Source of the DNA: Candidatus Cloacimonadota bacterium | Lineage (GTDB): Bacteria > Cloacimonadota > Cloacimonadia > JGIOTU-2 | Length of the DNA stretch: 17,218 nt | Direction of reading: 5' to 3' | Assembly: GCA_021160355.1 (NCBI GenBank) | Contig: JAGHCS010000130.1 | Span: forward strand, 1 to 17,218 | In this document: positions 13,299 to 17,218 of the stretch, piece after piece | Layout: each line of letters starts with the position of its first letter | Numbering within the stretch: position 1 is the stretch's first letter | Notes under the pieces: model-generated | Told to the model about the DNA's origin: nothing | Seen by the model: the letters and a program-made list of their open reading frames with translations, nothing else | Databases searched by the model: none | Program-made: the position numbers and the translations under genes

Positions 13299-13745
13299 CT
13301 ACTTATCCTCTTCTGAGAATGCAAGATACTTCTCGGTAAGAGCTTCCATTTCCTCTTGCTGTCCCGGATCATCATGTTCGTATCCAATAAGATGAAGTAT
13401 GCCATGTGTCACAAGCCGTTCAAGCTCATCCTGAAGTTGTACATGAAAATTCTCTGCCTGCTCATTGGCTTTTTCAACCGAGACGTAGATATCACCAAGA
13501 ATTTGCAATTCGTTGGGCAAATATTCTGTATGTACATTAAATGATAGAACATCTGTTGGGCGGTCACGATCGAGGAACCGTTTATTCAATTCGTGAATTG
13601 TTGCGTTGTCGGTAAAGACTATATTGAGAATTGTATCTGGTGTTAATCCTTCACTCTCTAAAATATGCGCAATGAGTTTTTGTAGTCGCCGTTGGTAGAT
13701 TTCGGCGTCTGTTTCATTAATTATCTGTTGATTACTTTCTTCCAT
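13299..13745 (-). CDS. ybeY: Endoribonuclease YbeY, rRNA maturation factor
   Basis: A 148-residue single-domain metalloprotein. The catalytic zinc motif is HGILHLIGYEH (H114-x3-H118-x5-H124) followed by DD. Upstream conserved blocks are IHELNKRFLDRDRPTDVLSF (50-69) and LGDIYVSVEKA (83-93). YbeY takes part in 16S rRNA 3' processing and ribosome quality control. The ATG follows the pgpH TAA without a gap, so the two are coupled; pgpH(yqfF)-ybeY adjacency is also well known in Firmicutes. Confidence 0.96.
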   Translation of the reverse strand: MEESNQQIINETDAEIYQRRLQKLIAHILESEGLTPDTILNIVFTDNATIHELNKRFLDRDRPTDVLSFNVHTEYLPNELQILGDIYVSVEKANEQAENFHVQLQDELERLVTHGILHLIGYEHDDPGQQEEMEALTEKYLAFSEEDK

Positions 13746-15875
13746 TTATTCCGGATATACAATACGTTTTTGATAGATGCCAAGTAAGATGGGTATCATA
13801 CTTTGCTGTAAAGTTTTTAATTCCTTAAGAGAAATTCCACTCTCTGAAAGTTGATCAGTATCGATCAGGCGCTTGATGCTTTTCTTCACAGTATTCTCAA
13901 TTTCTTCAACCGTCGGCTCGTCCAGGGATTTGGTTGTCGACTCTACAATATCAGCAATCATTACGATAGCAGCTTCTTTGCTTTGAGGTTTTGGGCCATT
14001 GTAATGAAAATCCGTTTCATCTACCCTTCCTTCTTTTTCAAGAGCTTCATTCAGAAAAAAGCTGATCTGAGAAGTGCCGTGGTGCTGTTGTATAATATCA
14101 ACAATTGCCTTGGGAATATGATGCTCGCGCGTGAACTTAACACCGTCCTCAACATGTTTTTTTACGATCTGCGCACTTTGACTTGGAGTAAGTTGGTTAT
14201 GCATATTATCTTCTTCGGTGGTATTCTCGATAAAGTACTCGGGATTCTTAGTTTTTCCAATATCGTGATAATAACTTCCCACTCGGGACAGAATCGGGTT
14301 TGCCCCTATTGCCTTGGCAGCAGCTTCAGCAAGATTTCCTACTATAATACAATGGTGATAAGTTCCTGAAGCTACCTCAGTAAGCGATTTTAACAACGGA
14401 TTACTGAAATCCCCCAGCTCAAGCAAATGTATGTTTGTAATGACAGGTAAGCGCTGTTCGATCGGGGCTAAAAGTGTCATGCTGCCGACGAGAGAAATTA
14501 ATGCTCCCAAGACTCCCCACTTGATGTCGCTCAAAATTTCGAGTATTTTTGTATGTTGTATTGCCCCAAAAATAAATACAAGTCCAACGAAAAATATAAG
14601 CATATAGAATGCAGCATTATAAAAATCTCTTCGACTTCTAGGATTCTCAAGAGGGAGGACAGCACTCATGCCGGACAGGCAAATGATCATTGCAGGGATT
14701 ATCTTCCAGTCCAATAAACCCGCTACGAGAAAATAGTTTACAAAACCAAAGATAATTGCAGCTGGAACGTTAATGAGGAATGCGAGAAGAATGATCGGCA
14801 AACCAAAAGGGAGAATATAGGCAGACCAAGTTGTGAGATTGGTTATGATGATGAGTAGAACTGCAATGCATGCAGTGAAAATAAGAAAGGTTCGGAAGAA
14901 AGAAAATGTGTTCAGCAGTTCCGGATACATAAAATATGACAAAATAATAAAAAGAGAAAGTATCAGGAAAATATAGATAAATTCTGCAATATGAGAAAGG
15001 ATTTGTCTCCCCGGGTGCTCTAAAACAGTCATCTTTTGTTCAGCCTGTTCAAGAGCGTTCAGTTTTCGCAGCATGTCCCCTGTTATTTTCTGATGTTCCT
15101 GAACGATCAGTTCATTCTTGAGAACTTCTCCGAGTACTTGTGGAACACTTTCGCGAGCTCTTTTCTTCGCAATATCAGTAGCGTCTTTATCAAAGATTAT
15201 ATTGGGCTGTAAGATATTATTCAACGTCTTATCAATAATGCTTTTCCAGTCGTCAGAACTAAACATGGGGGGACGTTGATTGAGAATATAGTTTATCGCT
15301 GTCATTATTGTAAAGAGTTCTTTTATAGAAACATTTTTTTCAGTGTTACCCTCGATGAGAGTAATTTCCTCATTATTAGACTCACTTTTTAGAATTCCTA
15401 CACTAAGAACACTCTTTACCTGAACAAGGAGAAATTCAAAAAGTTTTTCACGTGCATCTTTGTTCTGGAGATATTTCAACTCCTTTTCCGTAAAACCGTA
15501 CCCGTTTTCATTAATATTTAGCATCCCATCTGTAATCAAAGAATCACGTACAAAGGTTCTATCCAACAAACTGTAGAATTCGTTAATATGAGACTGAGCA
15601 TCAAAAGTGACGTCATCAGATAGTTGATATTTGGGTAATACCCGCTCTTCAGCTTTTGCCTGCTTATTTTTAAGGACTTCTGGATCCTCATAAATATAGA
15701 AATTAAATGGAGCTACGATAGTTTGATTTGAGATCTGCCCTACATTGAAAGTAGATTCTCTCACAATAATCTTTTCTCTAGTAAAGAAGAAATTAACGAG
15801 AAATATAATTATTGTGGTGATGCCGACTGCAATAAATGCTTGTGAAATTTTTTTTAGGGGAATATATGTCTTCAT
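13746..15875 (-). CDS. pgpH: 7TM-HD cyclic-di-AMP phosphodiesterase, PgpH/YqfF type
   Basis: A 709-residue membrane protein in the order expected for 7TMR-HD proteins: one N-terminal membrane segment (about 12-31), an extracytoplasmic 7TMR-HDED region (about 35-285), a bundle of hydrophobic segments (about 295-465), then a cytoplasmic HD domain. HD features are TYHHCIIVGNLAEAAA (505-520), YYHDIGKTKNPEYF (535-548, H537-D538), FTREHHIP (581-588), IIQQHHGT (594-601) and ADIVES (641-646). Characterised PgpH hydrolyses c-di-AMP to pApA, so the protein implies c-di-AMP signalling; no cyclase is in this window. It heads the operon pgpH-ybeY-CNNM-DUF3108. The only upstream sequence is a terminator and a 14-base palindrome, with at best a weak AAGA before the ATG. 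Confidence 0.92.
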   Translation of the reverse strand: MKTYIPLKKISQAFIAVGITTIIIFLVNFFFTREKIIVRESTFNVGQISNQTIVAPFNFYIYEDPEVLKNKQAKAEERVLPKYQLSDDVTFDAQSHINEFYSLLDRTFVRDSLITDGMLNINENGYGFTEKELKYLQNKDAREKLFEFLLVQVKSVLSVGILKSESNNEEITLIEGNTEKNVSIKELFTIMTAINYILNQRPPMFSSDDWKSIIDKTLNNILQPNIIFDKDATDIAKKRARESVPQVLGEVLKNELIVQEHQKITGDMLRKLNALEQAEQKMTVLEHPGRQILSHIAEFIYIFLILSLFIILSYFMYPELLNTFSFFRTFLIFTACIAVLLIIITNLTTWSAYILPFGLPIILLAFLINVPAAIIFGFVNYFLVAGLLDWKIIPAMIICLSGMSAVLPLENPRSRRDFYNAAFYMLIFFVGLVFIFGAIQHTKILEILSDIKWGVLGALISLVGSMTLLAPIEQRLPVITNIHLLELGDFSNPLLKSLTEVASGTYHHCIIVGNLAEAAAKAIGANPILSRVGSYYHDIGKTKNPEYFIENTTEEDNMHNQLTPSQSAQIVKKHVEDGVKFTREHHIPKAIVDIIQQHHGTSQISFFLNEALEKEGRVDETDFHYNGPKPQSKEAAIVMIADIVESTTKSLDEPTVEEIENTVKKSIKRLIDTDQLSESGISLKELKTLQQSMIPILLGIYQKRIVYPE

Positions 15876-15879
15876 GATC

Positions 15880-15893
15880 TTGTTTTAAAACAA
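15880..15893. other. 14-base perfect palindrome in the pgpH leader
   Basis: TTGTTTTAAAACAA is its own reverse complement. It occupies positions 5 to 18 before the pgpH ATG, where a ribosome site would normally lie, and overlaps the T-rich tail of the upstream terminator. It may be an operator or simply a product of the T-tract. Confidence 0.35.
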
Positions 15894-15896
15894 CAA

Positions 15897-15931
15897 AAGC
15901 CCCTTATTCCGAATGAAGAGATAAGGGGCTT
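15897..15931 (-). terminator. Strong intrinsic terminator after the LysM gene
   Basis: AAGCCCCTTAT pairs perfectly with ATAAGGGGCTT (11 bp) around a 13-base loop; the minus strand continues TTGTTGTTTT. It lies 13 bases after the LysM stop and 21 bases before the pgpH ATG, so it ends the lipoprotein-LysM operon. Any read-through would feed the pgpH operon. Confidence 0.88.
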
Positions 15932-15944
15932 ATAAGAATATATA

Positions 15945-16829
15945 TCAGTCTCGGGGTATTCTAAGAATCTGGTTTGGATAAATCAAATCAGGGTCTTTGA
16001 TCTGATCTGTATTTGCCCGATAAATTTTGGGCCATTGGAACGGATCATTGTATATCTCGGGATAACTTGAAATAGTCCAAAGGCATTCACCTTTATACAC
16101 TTTCCAGCTTGATGGAAGTCCGCGAGGTATTTTGAAAACCTGGTTTGGATAAATCAAATCGGGATCCTTGATCTGATCTCTGTTTGCTCTGTATATGATT
16201 CCCCATTTTTGAGGATCATTATAAATATGATCATATCCGGCGATCTTTACTAAATAATCACCTTTTACGACACTATATTCATCCTCATAGTATTTACCAT
16301 AAGGAGCCATATTTTCCTGAAGCATCTCAATTCTACTATCAATTTCTGCAAAAACCTGCTGGAACTGTGGAACTTTTGCAAGATCCTCACCCTTTAGGCC
16401 TTCATATTGAGCAATGAAATTTTTTATTTCCTGATTGCTTTTATACAGCTCGGAATTAGGGAGTTGATCATAGTAATCAAGTTTGTTTTTGATATCATTG
16501 AGTTTTTGTTCGAAATCGACCAATTCACTATGAGATACTGTGCCAATAGAATTCATTATGCGAGTATAAATAACATTATATTTCTGATCGAGAAGAGCTA
16601 TTTCGTCTTTGAGGGTTGCAATTTTTAACTCGTTTTCTTCAATTCGGGAAAAAGTATTTGCTTGACGAACCTGGAGCATCATCAGCTCATTTTCCAAAGC
16701 TTCCCAGTATTTAAGGGTTTCTTCTTTGGAGAGGTCCTTGTATTCCTCTTCTGTCAGATAGCGGACTTCTGCCTGCAGAAAAGAAGATAGTATCATTAAT
16801 AAAACGAATAGTACGATATACTTTTTCAT
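15945..16829 (-). CDS. Secreted coiled-coil protein with two C-terminal LysM repeats
   Basis: A 294-residue exported protein. The signal peptide is MKKYIVLFVLLMILSSFLQA. A charged helical region predicted to form coiled coils covers about 25-175. Two LysM-type repeats follow, about 185-236 and 242-292, offset by exactly 57 residues. They share VxKG, IYNDP, IYRAN, DQIKDPDLIYPNQ and IPR. LysM domains bind the glycan strands of peptidoglycan, so the C-terminus should hold the wall while the coiled coil projects away. The ATG is one base after the stop of the coiled-coil lipoprotein, and its GGGGAGGAG ribosome site is formed by that protein's last Gly-Glu-Glu codons. No catalytic domain is visible. 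Confidence 0.88.
   Translation of the reverse strand: MKKYIVLFVLLMILSSFLQAEVRYLTEEEYKDLSKEETLKYWEALENELMMLQVRQANTFSRIEENELKIATLKDEIALLDQKYNVIYTRIMNSIGTVSHSELVDFEQKLNDIKNKLDYYDQLPNSELYKSNQEIKNFIAQYEGLKGEDLAKVPQFQQVFAEIDSRIEMLQENMAPYGKYYEDEYSVVKGDYLVKIAGYDHIYNDPQKWGIIYRANRDQIKDPDLIYPNQVFKIPRGLPSSWKVYKGECLWTISSYPEIYNDPFQWPKIYRANTDQIKDPDLIYPNQILRIPRD
15969..16190. repeat. Direct DNA repeat encoding the two LysM motifs
   Basis: The stretches starting at 15969 and 16140 (offset 171 bases = 57 codons) are nearly identical over about 48 bases, including CTGGTTTGGATAAATCAAAT in both copies. This indicates an in-gene tandem duplication that is recent or kept similar. Confidence 0.75.
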
Positions 16830-16830
16830 G

Positions 16831-17100
16831 TTACTCCTCCCCTAAAAAACCGTCGTCTTTTAGCTGTTGTTCGTAATCTTGTAGATTTTGAAGTTCAACT
16901 TTTTTCTGTTGCAATTCCATTTGGAGTGCTTCAATTTCTGCATTTTGTGTGCCGACTTGTGCTTCGTATTGCTCGACTTTTGCGCGAAGGTCATCCAGCT
17001 CAGTCTGGGAAATAGGCGGAGGTGGCTTATGACAACAAGCTGAAAGCACAAAGAATGCGATCAATAAAAAAGTTATGATCTTAATTAGATTCTTTCCCAT
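16831..17100 (-). CDS. Small coiled-coil lipoprotein
   Basis: An 89-residue lipoprotein: MGKNLIKIITFLLIAFFVLSAC with lipobox LSAC and Cys22 (Cys23 follows). A short proline stretch KPPPPIS (25-31) leads into an uninterrupted heptad-rich helix (about 33-80, e.g. LDDLRAKVEQYEAQVG and IEALQMELQQKKVEL), ending DDGFLGEE. Size and design resemble Lpp-like trimeric coiled-coil lipoproteins, but the C-terminal lysine used by Lpp to link peptidoglycan is absent. AAAGGAG six bases before the ATG gives a clear start. Coupled to the LysM gene, so the two probably act together at the outer membrane-wall interface (inference). Confidence 0.85.
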   Translation of the reverse strand: MGKNLIKIITFLLIAFFVLSACCHKPPPPISQTELDDLRAKVEQYEAQVGTQNAEIEALQMELQQKKVELQNLQDYEQQLKDDGFLGEE

Positions 17101-17130
17101 ACGATCTCCTTTCAGAGTATGTTTAGATGT

Positions 17131-17159
17131 TTCTTATTTTTAAGGTAAGGATGTGTCAA
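17131..17159 (-). promoter_or_regulatory. Promoter of the lipoprotein-LysM operon
   Basis: Minus-strand TTGACA (17159-17154), 17-base spacer, weak TAAGAA (17136-17131), then AAAGGAG before the ATG at 17100. The -35 is preceded by AAAAAC. Beyond it, to the window end, is AT-rich DNA in which I see no gene. Confidence 0.45.
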
Positions 17160-17218
17160 GTTTTTCTTAAATTGTTTCAAAATTATATATTTTAATAATA
17201 TAAATTCCAGTCATGAAA

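Noticed and set aside
17213..17218. Plus-strand ATG at the extreme right edge as the start of a divergent gene
   Set aside because: Only two codons are visible and no ribosome site precedes it.

Overview
The window looks like a chromosomal piece of a Gram-negative, AT-rich bacterium (GC roughly in the upper 30s percent by eye; not computed). Outer-membrane-type lipoproteins, DUF3108, LysM and C45-type secreted proteins, together with an S23-type four-helix-bundle gene, would fit an uncultivated FCB-type phylum such as Cloacimonadota or a relative. That placement is an inference from gene content, not from a marker search. Nearly all genes are on the minus strand, in tight operons with gaps of 0-8 bases.

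Layout. (1) 1-1300 is the accessory part. It holds the 5' portion of a DUF5674 gene cut by the window edge, then a 488-base unit (260-747) with terminal inverted repeats built from a GGTTGA/TCAACC hexamer around one S23-family four-helix-bundle gene, then a sparse AT-rich stretch with doubtful small ORFs and a possible decayed IstB fragment. (2) 1319-1523: tRNA-His(GTG) and tRNA-Pro(GGG), co-oriented behind a sigma70-type promoter. (3) 1607-4335: a two-gene operon of a phytol/dolichol-kinase-like membrane enzyme followed by a C45-type Ntn-hydrolase lipoprotein. (4) 4388-4469 holds divergent promoters; the plus-strand operon 4470-6262 encodes a small lipoprotein, a zinc-ribbon protein and phosphoglycerate kinase. 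(5) 6350-11233: VanZ-like protein, hisS, UDP-glucuronate-4-epimerase-like SDR, aspS, DUF2809 protein. (6) 11298-15875: PgpH-type cyclic-di-AMP phosphodiesterase, YbeY, CNNM/CBS transporter-like protein, DUF3108 protein. (7) 15897-17159: coiled-coil lipoprotein and a secreted coiled-coil protein with two LysM repeats, ended by a strong terminator.

Together these are mostly housekeeping functions (tRNA charging, glycolysis, rRNA maturation, second-messenger turnover) interleaved with cell-envelope genes. The most unusual element is the S23 unit at 260-747: a one-gene cassette with TIR-like ends made of hexamer repeats, no transposase and no rRNA nearby. I rank it as the best candidate for an undescribed mobile or selfish element. 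The sugar-nucleotide epimerase translationally coupled between hisS and aspS, and the kinase/C45-lipoprotein pair, are the next most interesting contexts.
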